A stretch of DNA of 64,000 bases. It comes from Isotricha intestinalis. Taxonomy: Eukaryota; Ciliophora; Litostomatea; Vestibuliferida; Isotrichidae. The stretch's first letter is position 1. The number at the start of each line of letters is the position of its first letter. The stretch lies in assembly GCA_023807065.1 (NCBI GenBank), contig JAJJLU010003492.1, forward strand, positions 1-64,000, read 5' to 3'. Made by a program: the position numbers and the translations under genes. The notes below the pieces were generated by a model. It searched no databases, had not been told where the DNA came from, and saw only the letters and a list, made by a program, of their open reading frames with translations. Positions 27,102-36,180 of the stretch are shown here, in pieces.

Positions 27102-28952
27102 ATGTTTAATAGAAATTTAAATGATTATCATATTTCAAGTCAGAATTATTCATGTTTATATGGATTAAATTGCAATAGTCCTGAACATCAGAATAATAAT
27201 GAACAATATACTGAAAGTAATCCTCAATTTTATGATAATCTTAATAATAATTTAAATAAATTAAATTTAAAAATTGAACCTGATTCTGCGATGAGAACTA
27301 TTGTTGATCAAAAATATATTGAAGACCCTTTTAATCAAAGAATTCATTATTTAAAACATAACAATTTAAATTTAAACAAAGAATTTATCAATTCAAAAAA
27401 AAATAATTCTATGAATTATATTGAAACAATTTCTAAAAGTTATTTTAACACAGATTCATCAATTCAAGGAAGAAATATTAAAAAAATAAAAGATGTGATA
27501 AATTATGGTTTCATTCCCAATACAGAGATTTATAATACTATAAATAATGAAGAAAATAAATATAATAAATTAACCCCAAATCAAATTTTATTTCAAAAAA
27601 ATATGGAAAGTTTAAAAAATATGCAATTTGAAAAAAAACAAAATAATATAAATAGTCCATTGAAAATATATAATAATAATTTAAATAAAATTAATCCAAA
27701 AACTAATTCAAACAATTGTTCAAATTATAATTCAAATAATTCAACTTTAAGAGGAAGAACTACTTATAATACAAATAATTCAACTTATAGATTTAATAAC
27801 AATAACCCAAATAATTCTAGTTATAGAAATTATACTCCATCAAATAATCAAGAAATTTTTAATTCTGTTAATATTATTGAACCTTTAAACAATTCAAAAA
27901 AAAAATCAAAAATATCTTGTTCATTTTCAAATAAGATTTCAAAAAATAAATCCGTGAAAAGTAATAAACCAATAAATAGATCTAATTTAATTAATAAAAA
28001 AAAGAATCTACCTCCAAATAATTTTGAAAAAAATTCTTTAAAAAACCAAATTACTCCTTATTCAAATATTAAAAACCCAAAAAAAGTAAACCAAAACCTT
28101 GTTAAACATTCAATTAAAGAAAGTAATAGTTTATCAAAAGTACCAAAAGAAAAAAACGAAGAAAGAAAAGATGACAATTTAGATATTAAACAATTATTTG
28201 AAAAAGAATATAAACAAAATAAAGATAATTTAAATAATAATCCTGAAAATAAAGCAAATAATTTTGAAACTAAATACCCTAAATATAAATATATTTCTTC
28301 ATTAGATGAAATTAACCAATTTTCAAAAGATGAACAAATTAAAAGATTATTTTATAATAATTTAAATTTATATCAAGAATTAAATGATTTAAGAAATGAA
28401 AATAATATTTTAAGAACAGAATTAAAAAATAATAAAAATAAAATAGCAAATTCTCCTAATAATGAAGACGATAAATTCAAAAATTTTTTATTAAGTGAAA
28501 ATGATAAATTAAAAGAAATAAATAGAATAAATGAAAAAATATTAGATAATATTATTGATAAAATCAATGAAATGGTAAAAGAAAAAAAAATTGAAAAAGG
28601 AAAAAATCATAACTTAATTTCATATAATGAATTATTTGATAAACCAGATAACACGAAAATCATTCTTGATAAAATATTACCTTCTAAGAACAATAATAAA
28701 ATTTTAAAAAATGAAGAAAATATAACAAAAAATAATTTTTCTAATAAATCAACGGATTTATCTTCATTTAAAAATTTAGCATTTAATACAAATAATATAA
28801 ATAATAATGAAGATAACTTAAATATTTTAAATAATGATATTAATCATAAAAAATCGAGTTCTGTAAATGAATTAGAGAATAATGATCAAAATAAAATAGA
28901 ATTTTATGATTATAATCATAAAATAAATGGAAAAGACAATAATAAAGATTGA
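27102..28952 (+). CDS. hypothetical Asn-rich protein with a coiled coil
   Basis: 616 residues, about a quarter Asn. No domain is recognised. Residues 230-280 carry repeated Asn-Ser-Thr/Tyr stretches. A basic region follows (KKKSKISCSFSNKISKNK). From about 400 to 500 is a clear coiled coil (DEQIKRLFYNNLNLYQEL, then NDLRNENNILRTELKNN, then LSENDKLKEINRINEKIL). The long open frame and tight spacing (72 bp after the SNF2 gene) support a real gene. It ends in TGA, evidence that TGA is a stop here. Function unknown; the layout would fit a centrosome, basal-body or cytoskeletal scaffold, but this is inference. Confidence 0.72.
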   Translation: MFNRNLNDYHISSQNYSCLYGLNCNSPEHQNNNEQYTESNPQFYDNLNNNLNKLNLKIEPDSAMRTIVDQKYIEDPFNQRIHYLKHNNLNLNKEFINSKKNNSMNYIETISKSYFNTDSSIQGRNIKKIKDVINYGFIPNTEIYNTINNEENKYNKLTPNQILFQKNMESLKNMQFEKKQNNINSPLKIYNNNLNKINPKTNSNNCSNYNSNNSTLRGRTTYNTNNSTYRFNNNNPNNSSYRNYTPSNNQEIFNSVNIIEPLNNSKKKSKISCSFSNKISKNKSVKSNKPINRSNLINKKKNLPPNNFEKNSLKNQITPYSNIKNPKKVNQNLVKHSIKESNSLSKVPKEKNEERKDDNLDIKQLFEKEYKQNKDNLNNNPENKANNFETKYPKYKYISSLDEINQFSKDEQIKRLFYNNLNLYQELNDLRNENNILRTELKNNKNKIANSPNNEDDKFKNFLLSENDKLKEINRINEKILDNIIDKINEMVKEKKIEKGKNHNLISYNELFDKPDNTKIILDKILPSKNNNKILKNEENITKNNFSNKSTDLSSFKNLAFNTNNINNNEDNLNILNNDINHKKSSSVNELENNDQNKIEFYDYNHKINGKDNNKD

Positions 28953-29140
28953 AATAATTATATAAAAGGATATAGTCGATTAATGTTTTCTTCATATAAA
29001 GAACAAGAAGATAAATGATGAATTAATAAAAAAAAATAAAGCAAAATAGTTTTAAAAATTCAATTAATCTCATTTTTAACTAATTTAACATATAAAAAAA
29101 TAAAAATAAAAAATAAATCAAAAAAAAATTAATAATTAAA

Positions 29141-29598
29141 ATGGAAACTTCTCTTCCCAACTTAAACATAAGTAACCAAGATGTACAAGGATGTATAAGA
29201 ATATTAGAAAACGTAAAAATCCAAGAAAACGAAGGTAACTTCTTAGAACAAACAGAATACAGAGATAAATATGATGGAACTCGTTTATATAATAGAGATA
29301 CACAGTAAAATAAATATTTAACAAAAAAAAATAATATTATAGATCTAAAGTATATGTAAGTAAAAGAGCAGGAGATGAATCTGATTTTTGGCAAGGAGGA
29401 AAATTTTGTTATGAAGATCCAACTTTAAAAAAAGAAATTATTTATCAAACCACAAGTAGAGAATCTTATAAACCTGTTGAAATTCCTGAAAGATTTAGAA
29501 ATAAAGAACATAATAGAACTGCTACAAGAATTTCTGAATATTCTAATGCTATTTATAATGGAGGAGTATTTAAGAATCCTACTTTTCTTTCTTGTTAA
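29141..29598 (+). CDS. small two-exon protein, unknown (139 aa)
   Basis: Exon 1 is 29141-29304 (METSLPNLNISNQDVQGC...). A 38-nt GT-AG intron at 29305-29342 (GTAAAA...TTATAG) follows, and exon 2 is 29343-29598, ending in TAA. Without splicing each part is too short to stand out. The spliced protein has 139 residues and is unusually balanced for this genome (Glu, Arg, Gly, Trp, Pro), ending ESYKPVEIPERFRNKE ... YNGGVFKNPTFLSC. No membrane helix or signal peptide. I do not recognise the family. Short, conserved-looking proteins of this type in ciliates are often axonemal microtubule inner proteins, but that is only a suggestion. Exon 1 uses C-ending codons (AAC, ATC, CCC), hinting at high expression. 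Confidence 0.8.
29305..29342 (+). other. spliceosomal mini-intron, 38 nt
   Basis: GTAAAATAAATATTTAAC at the 5' end, TATTATAG at the 3' end. It splits codon CA/A (Gln). It shares the GTAAAA donor and TATAG acceptor with the 25-nt intron at 23625. Confidence 0.82.
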
Positions 29599-29912
29599 AA
29601 AAAAACTATTTATCCAATTTATAATTATGGAATTTTTATTTTTTTGATAAAAATTTTTATTTTCATTTTTTCCTTTTTTTAAATGCGATTAAACATTTTT
29701 TGCAAAGGCTTATATATTAAAAGATAAATGCAAAGTTAATTTCATTTTTTTTTATTAATTCCATTTAAAATATTTTATTAATAAAAATTTTGTAAAATAA
29801 AATACATGATTTATTTAATTAACGTCAACTTAAAAACTAAAAAATAAAATTTAAAAAATTAAAATAGTTTGTAATTATTGATAAATAGAATAAAATTATT
29901 AAATATATTTAA
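29599..29912. other. short intergenic region between convergent genes
   Basis: 314 bp of A/T-rich DNA between two converging stop codons. Nothing coding-like and no strong hairpin was seen. Confidence 0.5.
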
Positions 29913-32900
29913 TTAAATATTTTTTTTGCTTTGTTTTCTTAATTTTAATTCATAATTTTTTATTTTTTTTTGAATTTCATTATTTTTTGTTCTTAATTTT
30001 ATAGTAGCATTTGCACGTTCTTTCCCAAAAACTTTTTCCATTTTTCTTTTTTCTCTTAAAGTTTTTAATTTTTGTAAAACTTCATCTCTTTTTTTTTCTT
30101 TTTTTTTTTCTTCATTTATCATTTCTCTTAACTCTGTATTTAATTGAATTCTATATTCATTAATTTTTTGTTCAATATCTTTTTCATAATCTTCATAATT
30201 ATCAGTTGTATTTAAATTGTTTTCAACTTCATTTATATTTTCTTCATTATTATTATCAATACTATTCTCATTTTCATTCATATTATTTTCATTATTGTTA
30301 TTTTCATTATTGTCTTCATTATTATTTTTATCATTTAAATTTTCATTATTATTATTTTGATTATTATTCTCTTCAATTCCTCCTAATTTTGGGTTATTTT
30401 TTTCATAAGTTTCTTCAGGTTCTAAATGTTCAATATTTTCATTTTTTTTATTTTCCTCATTTTTACTATTTTCCTCCTGAGATTTATTTTTACTTAAAAT
30501 AAAAGAACGATTATTTCTAATTTTTCCTCTATGAGAATTTGATAAAACTTTACTTTTATTATTTTTAAATCTACTTTGACTTTTATTAGGATTATTCATT
30601 TTTTCAATTAATTCATCAATTTTTTTATTATCAGGAAACATTTTTTTTAATTTTTTAAAAGTTTTATTATCAATATTAGTACTTTTATAAAATATTTTTT
30701 CCATTTCTTGAGTATATTCTTGTTTTTTTCTATCCATTTCACTTTGCATTAATTTTTTTTTTTCAGCAAGTTCTATTTTTTTTTGTTTAAATTCATATAA
30801 TTTTTGATCTTTTTCTATTAATTTCATTCTTAAAAGTTCTCTTTCATTTTCTTGTTTTTTTTCAATGACTTTAATTTTATTTTCTTTTGCAATTCTATAT
30901 TCATTTTTTTCTTCTGCTAATTCTTCATTTTCTAAAATTTGTTTTTTTTTCAAATTTTCTGTTCTTTTTCCTTTTTCATTTAAATTTTTTAAAATTTGAT
31001 TTTTTCTATTTTTATCTAATTTTTCTTTTTTTAATAAAGTTTCTTTTAATTGATTTTCTTTTTCTTTTATTCTTTTTAATTTTAATTCATTTTCTTCTTT
31101 TTGAATTTTTTCATTTTCTTCTTTTTTTTTTTGAATTTTTTCTTGTTTTTGATTATAATCATCAATTTTTTGTTGAATCATTTTTTCATTTTTTTTTAAA
31201 ACTTCTTTAATTTCATTTTCTTTTTGTTTTGATTTTAATTTTTGTTGTTCAATTAATTTTAATTTTTCTTCTTCAATTTTTTTTTTTTTTTCTTCATTTT
31301 TTATTTGTTTTATTTCATAATTTCTTTGAATTTCTTTTATTTTTTCTTCTAAATTTTTTCTTTTTTCTTCAAATTTTTCTTCTTGTTCTTTTTGTTTTCT
31401 TATTTTTTCCATTTCTTTTTCTTCTCTTTTACTTTTTAATAATTCTTGTCTTTCTTTTTCTTTTTTTTCTAAAATTTTTTGTTGTTCAATTTGTCTTTTC
31501 ATATTATCTTCTAAAATTTTATCAACTTTTTCTTGAAATTCTTTTCTTTTAATTTCTTCTTCTTTTTTTTTTCTTTCAATTTCTTTTTTTCTTTTTTCTT
31601 CTTTTTCAATTTCTTCTTTCATTTTTTTTTCTTTTAATTTTTTTTCTTCTTTTTCTTTTTTTAATCTTTCTTTATAAGCTTTATCTTCTTTTTCTTTTTT
31701 TTCTCTTTCTTTTTCAATTTTCTTTAAATTTTCTTGTTCTCTTTTAGCTAATAAATCTTTTTGATATTGTTGAGTTTTTAAATTTTGTTTTTCTAATTTA
31801 TCTTTTGCATCTTTTTGCATAATTTGTCTTTCAATTTCATATTGAACCATATTAATGATATCCATTTCATTTTTTGCTTTTAATCTTTCAAAAGATTTTA
31901 AATCATTTTTAATCGCAGTACTCTCAATTTTATTTTCTTCATTTTCAGTCATAGTATTTTTTTCTTTTTTTCTTTCATCTTCTTCTTCTTTTTCTATAAT
32001 TGAATTATATATTTCTTTTATTATATCTATTTTTTCTTTTCTTTGATTTTCATAAAATAAATATCTTTTTTGTTGCATTTGATTTGATAAAGGAATTATT
32101 TCTGAATGAATATGTTTGAAATCTTCAAATTCAATATAATATAAATCATCTATTGAATAACCTGATTCTGTTATTGCTTTTAAACTTCTTGGTGATGTTA
32201 CTCTATTTTTTGGATTTGGATTTGAATCAAAATCCAATATTGTTATTAATTTTTTTGGCTTTTTATTTCTTTTTTTCTTTTTTATTAACTTTTTCTCTTC
32301 TTTTTTTTCTTCTTTTTTTAATTCTTCATTTTCTTTTTTTTCTTCTTCTATTTTTGCTCCTTTAATATTTTCGTCTTCTTTTTTTTCTTCTCTTTCTTCT
32401 TCTTCATTAACTAAATTATCTTTTTTTCCAGAATTATCTTTTTCTAAATTTTTTTCTTCTTTATTGTCATAATTATTTTCTTCTTCTTTTTTTTGATTAT
32501 TATTTTCTTCCTCTTTATTTATGTCTTCTTCATCTTCTTTATTTTCATAATTATTTTCTTCTTCTTTATTTATGTATTCTTCATCTACTTTTTTTTCATA
32601 ATTATTTTCTTCTTCTTTATTTTCATAATTATTTTCTTCTTCTTTTTTTTGATTATTATTTTCTTCTTCTTCATCTACTTTATTTTCATAATTATTTTCT
32701 TCTTCTTTATTTATGTATTCTTCATCTACTTTATTTTCATAATTATTTTCTTCTTCTTTTTTTTGATTATTATTTTCTTTATCTTCATCATCTTTATTTT
32801 CATAATTATTCTCTTCTTCTTTATTTTCATTATTTTTTTCTTCTTCTTCATCTTCTTTGTTTTCGTAATTGTTTTCTTCTTCTTTATTTTCATTATTTTT

Positions 32901-33344
32901 TTCTTCTTTTTTTTCATTATTTTCATTTTCTTTATTGTCTTCTTCTTTATTTTCATTATTTTCTTCTTCATTTTCTTTATCATCTCCTCTATCAGAGATT
33001 AATTCTACTTTTTCAAGAGCTTTATCATCTTCATCGCTCTCACTCTCACTAAGTTTTGCTCCTTCTTCACTTTCATTATTTTTTTTGATTTCATCTTTAT
33101 TGTTTTCTTCATTTTGAATCTCTTCATTTTCATTTTTATTATAATCTTCTTCAGAATTAAATTTTTCATGTTTACTTTCTGAATTTTCTACTTTTTCTTT
33201 ATTTTGAGAATCACTAAATTCAATTTCTTTTTGAATTTGTTGTTGACTTTGAGAATCTTCCTTTATATTATTTTCAATTTCTTGTTCTTCAACATTATTT
33301 TCTTTATTATATTCTTCGTTATTTTCATCATTTATATCAGACAT
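29913..33344 (-). CDS. long charged coiled-coil protein, CCDC177/DUF4659-like
   Basis: 1143 residues. Residues 1-330 are almost wholly Glu, Asn, Lys and Asp, with an imperfect tandem repeat (unit around KEEENNYENKVDEE) at about 120-290. A short globular-looking part at about 375-455 contains RVTSPRSLKAITESGYSIDD and then QQKRYLFYENQRKEK; the 'SPRSL...' and 'KRY..YE..R.EK' motifs recall the conserved N-terminal region of CCDC177/DUF4659 proteins. From 460 to about 930 is one continuous helical coil rich in Glu, Lys, Arg and Gln. A second Asn/Glu tract and a final coil follow. Probably a rod-like cytoskeletal or ciliary protein. The family call is moderate; the coil is certain. Confidence 0.8.
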   Translation of the reverse strand: MSDINDENNEEYNKENNVEEQEIENNIKEDSQSQQQIQKEIEFSDSQNKEKVENSESKHEKFNSEEDYNKNENEEIQNEENNKDEIKKNNESEEGAKLSESESDEDDKALEKVELISDRGDDKENEEENNENKEEDNKENENNEKKEEKNNENKEEENNYENKEDEEEEKNNENKEEENNYENKDDEDKENNNQKKEEENNYENKVDEEYINKEEENNYENKVDEEEENNNQKKEEENNYENKEEENNYEKKVDEEYINKEEENNYENKEDEEDINKEEENNNQKKEEENNYDNKEEKNLEKDNSGKKDNLVNEEEEREEKKEDENIKGAKIEEEKKENEELKKEEKKEEKKLIKKKKRNKKPKKLITILDFDSNPNPKNRVTSPRSLKAITESGYSIDDLYYIEFEDFKHIHSEIIPLSNQMQQKRYLFYENQRKEKIDIIKEIYNSIIEKEEEDERKKEKNTMTENEENKIESTAIKNDLKSFERLKAKNEMDIINMVQYEIERQIMQKDAKDKLEKQNLKTQQYQKDLLAKREQENLKKIEKEREKKEKEDKAYKERLKKEKEEKKLKEKKMKEEIEKEEKRKKEIERKKKEEEIKRKEFQEKVDKILEDNMKRQIEQQKILEKKEKERQELLKSKREEKEMEKIRKQKEQEEKFEEKRKNLEEKIKEIQRNYEIKQIKNEEKKKKIEEEKLKLIEQQKLKSKQKENEIKEVLKKNEKMIQQKIDDYNQKQEKIQKKKEENEKIQKEENELKLKRIKEKENQLKETLLKKEKLDKNRKNQILKNLNEKGKRTENLKKKQILENEELAEEKNEYRIAKENKIKVIEKKQENERELLRMKLIEKDQKLYEFKQKKIELAEKKKLMQSEMDRKKQEYTQEMEKIFYKSTNIDNKTFKKLKKMFPDNKKIDELIEKMNNPNKSQSRFKNNKSKVLSNSHRGKIRNNRSFILSKNKSQEENSKNEENKKNENIEHLEPEETYEKNNPKLGGIEENNNQNNNNENLNDKNNNEDNNENNNNENNMNENENSIDNNNEENINEVENNLNTTDNYEDYEKDIEQKINEYRIQLNTELREMINEEKKKEKKRDEVLQKLKTLREKRKMEKVFGKERANATIKLRTKNNEIQKKIKNYELKLRKQSKKNI
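32480..32960. repeat. imperfect tandem repeat coding Glu/Asn-rich units
   Basis: On the plus strand this stretch repeats 'cataattattttcttcttctt' like units with small differences, coding (minus strand) variants of EEENNYENK. Such arrays expand and contract by slippage, so copy number should vary between alleles. Confidence 0.75.
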
Positions 33345-33550
33345 TTTTTATAAGACTGTTATTTTTTTAAAATTATAAAAAAATTCAATTAATTTTCATA
33401 ATTTTAATATTTTTAAAATTTGATTATTTTATTAAAGGAATAATAAATTGTGAGTAATTTTTTCGGGAATAATTTTTAGTAAAATTAAAAGAAAATTTAT
33501 ATTTATTTTAGAATATAATTAAAAAAATTTTTAAATAAAAAAGAAAATTA

Positions 33551-35359
33551 ATGGAATCAAAAAATAAAACGAAAAATAAGAATGTAACAATCATAAAAGA
33601 AAAAAATGAAATTAAAAATTTGTATCAAAAATTTTCAAAATTTTCAAAAAAAGAATTAAATCAAATAACAATAAAAAAAAGCAAAGAATTAATAGATATA
33701 AATAAAAAAAAAGAAGAAGCAAAAAATAATTTAAATATAATAGTACAAAAATTAAATGAATTAATCCAAAGTAATTCTAGAATTTTAAATATTGGAGAAC
33801 CAGATCCAGAAATAATTGAAAAATTAGAAAAAATATTAGAAATAAGAAAAAGAGATTTAGTATTTTCAATTAAACTTAAAGAGAATTATAAAAAACAATA
33901 TGAAAAAATAAATAAAAAAATGATAAATTTATCAAATCAAGATAATTTAAATAATTATGAAAATGAAATTAGTAACTTAAGAAAGGAAAATGCTAAAATA
34001 AATTATAAATTAAAATCATTAAAAAAAAATAATATTGAAAATGAAAAAAAAATAAAAATCTTAAAAGACTCAAAAAAATATTCTGAAAAAATTAAATCGT
34101 TTACAGAAGAAATAAAAAATTTAGGAGAAAGAAAAGATGATTTTTGTCTAAAATTAGATTCTGTAAAAAAAAATATAGAAAATATTATCAAAGAAAAAGA
34201 AATATTATTAAAATTATATAAATCAAATATTAAAGAAATATCAAATGAAGAATCATTATCAAAAATAAATTTTTGGTTAAATTTAATTAAAAGTGATTTA
34301 GAAGGAACAGAAGAACAAATAATTGAAAAAGTAGAATTAAATAAATCAAAAATAATAAAAGAAACAGATAAAAAAAATAAAAATAATAAAAGAAATATAA
34401 TATTACCATTATTAAAAACAAATCTTCAAACAGAAAGATCTAAAAGTATAAATTCCAAATTAGAAAATGATAATAATAATATTTCTATGCCTCAAACTGC
34501 AAGATATAATAAATATATAGGAATTTTTAGTAAATATTCTTTTTTAAAAAGAAATGAAAGTCAACCAGAAAAATTAAGAAGTGAAAATGATAAAAATGTT
34601 TTTTTAACTGAACCTGATAAAAATAATAATAATGATGATATAAAGTTAGATTATGAAACAACAAATGAAGAAGATTTTAAAGGTTTAGTAGATAAAAAAA
34701 ACGAATATTTAAAAAGAATTAATGTTTTAAAAGAAACAATAAAAGAAACTCAAAAAATTTCTTCTCAAAAATCAAAAGTTATTTCTGATGATATAAATGA
34801 TAATTCCAATAAATTATATGAATTACAACAAAAAAATTTTCTTATTCAAAAAGAAATTGATGAATTGGAAAAAGAATATAATTTAAAAAATGAACAATTT
34901 GAAAACAAAAAAGAATTATATTTTAAAGAAGAGGAAAATAATATTAATAATAATAATAATGGATTTATTATAGAACAAAAACATAAAAGAAATTTGTCTA
35001 AATTAAGTAATATAAATGATGAAAAAGAAAAAAGTATTTATCAATCAAAAAATGAAAAAAAAATTCAAATTGTTAAAGAAGAAAATAATGAAAATAATAA
35101 AATTATTCAAAATAATATTTTAAAAACAAATAAAGATAAAGGAAATATAACTCATTCAACTAAAAAAATATTTTTGATTAGAGAAAAGAAATTAGAGGAA
35201 ATAAAAAATAAGTATTTAGAAATGGAAGATGATGATTTAAATATTAATAAAGATAATAAAAATATTAATGAAGAAGAAGATAATTATCAAAATAATATAA
35301 ATGAAGAAAAAGAAGAAGAAGAAATAGAAAATTATAATGAAGAAGAAAATGAAGCTTAA
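33551..35359 (+). CDS. hypothetical coiled-coil protein
   Basis: 602 residues, dominated by Lys, Asn, Glu and Ile. Two long coils are visible. The first, about 15-270, includes NLYQKFSKFSKKELNQI, RILNIGEPDPEIIEKLEK and ISNLRKENAKINYKLKS; the second is about 375-470 (LKRINVLKETIKETQKI, LQQKNFLIQKEIDELEKEY). The non-coiled linker (about 275-370) is Asn/Ser-rich. The C-terminus is strongly acidic. No signal or membrane segment. The break NIGEPDPEII in the first coil looks like an ordered turn. It is divergent with the CCDC177-like gene, 206 bp apart, so the two coil proteins may share a promoter. Function unknown. Confidence 0.75.
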   Translation: MESKNKTKNKNVTIIKEKNEIKNLYQKFSKFSKKELNQITIKKSKELIDINKKKEEAKNNLNIIVQKLNELIQSNSRILNIGEPDPEIIEKLEKILEIRKRDLVFSIKLKENYKKQYEKINKKMINLSNQDNLNNYENEISNLRKENAKINYKLKSLKKNNIENEKKIKILKDSKKYSEKIKSFTEEIKNLGERKDDFCLKLDSVKKNIENIIKEKEILLKLYKSNIKEISNEESLSKINFWLNLIKSDLEGTEEQIIEKVELNKSKIIKETDKKNKNNKRNIILPLLKTNLQTERSKSINSKLENDNNNISMPQTARYNKYIGIFSKYSFLKRNESQPEKLRSENDKNVFLTEPDKNNNNDDIKLDYETTNEEDFKGLVDKKNEYLKRINVLKETIKETQKISSQKSKVISDDINDNSNKLYELQQKNFLIQKEIDELEKEYNLKNEQFENKKELYFKEEENNINNNNNGFIIEQKHKRNLSKLSNINDEKEKSIYQSKNEKKIQIVKEENNENNKIIQNNILKTNKDKGNITHSTKKIFLIREKKLEEIKNKYLEMEDDDLNINKDNKNINEEEDNYQNNINEEKEEEEIENYNEEENEA

Positions 35360-36180
35360 ATATTCATAAAATTTGAAATTAAAGTAGGGAAGTTAATTAG
35401 TTATAAATTTTTTTAATGAATATTTTTTAATAATTTTTCTTATTATAAATATTAAATATCTCAATAAGAAAATACTTATACTCATCCTTTAAAAAAAGCT
35501 ATTCACTTTCATTCTTTATATATAATTAAGAAGGTATAAAAATCAAATTGATAAAAAATTTTTAAATTTAATATATATAGATTATAATTTGTTTTGTATT
35601 TTTTCATAATGAAATGATTAACCAAAAATCCGGTTAAAAATATCTAAAAATTAATATTGGGAAAAATTTCTAAATTAATAATTTTAGAATCATGAAATAA
35701 AAAATTTAAAAATTAATTGATTTGAAATAACAAAAATAAAATATTTTAGTTATATTCAGATGAAAATAAAATTTAAAAAAATCCAAACAAAAAAAATTTT
35801 AAAATAGAAATTAATATTTTTTGAGATAAATAAATTTAACTAAAATTAATAATAATAAAATTGAGATATAATTAACATATTCAATTTATTATGAGAAATT
35901 TTTCAAATAAAAAAATATAAATAATATCATATATTATTTATATACTTTTTTTTATTTTAAAAAATTTTAAAAGTTTAAAAAGAAATCCTTATGAATAATT
36001 ATAAATTATTTTTTTAAAAAATTTTCATAAATAATACTTCAATTTTTAGAAAATAAGTATAAAAAATAAATAAATATATAAGATACAATTTAAATTAAAT
36101 CAAAAAATAGAAATTATATTTACAAAAAATAGACAATTTTTTCAAATAATTTTATAGATAATGAATCTCAAAATGAGGAT
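35360..36180. other. intergenic DNA, nothing recognised
   Basis: About 820 bp between two converging genes. No coding-like frame, no convincing RNA gene. Near 35620 there is a small imperfect hairpin (AACC...GGTT) only. Confidence 0.5.

Noticed and set aside
32493..33002. Plus-strand open frame of 169 codons, all Phe/Ile
   Set aside because: Shadow of the Glu/Asn-rich minus-strand gene; the hydrophobic translation is simply the complement of GAA/AAT repeats.
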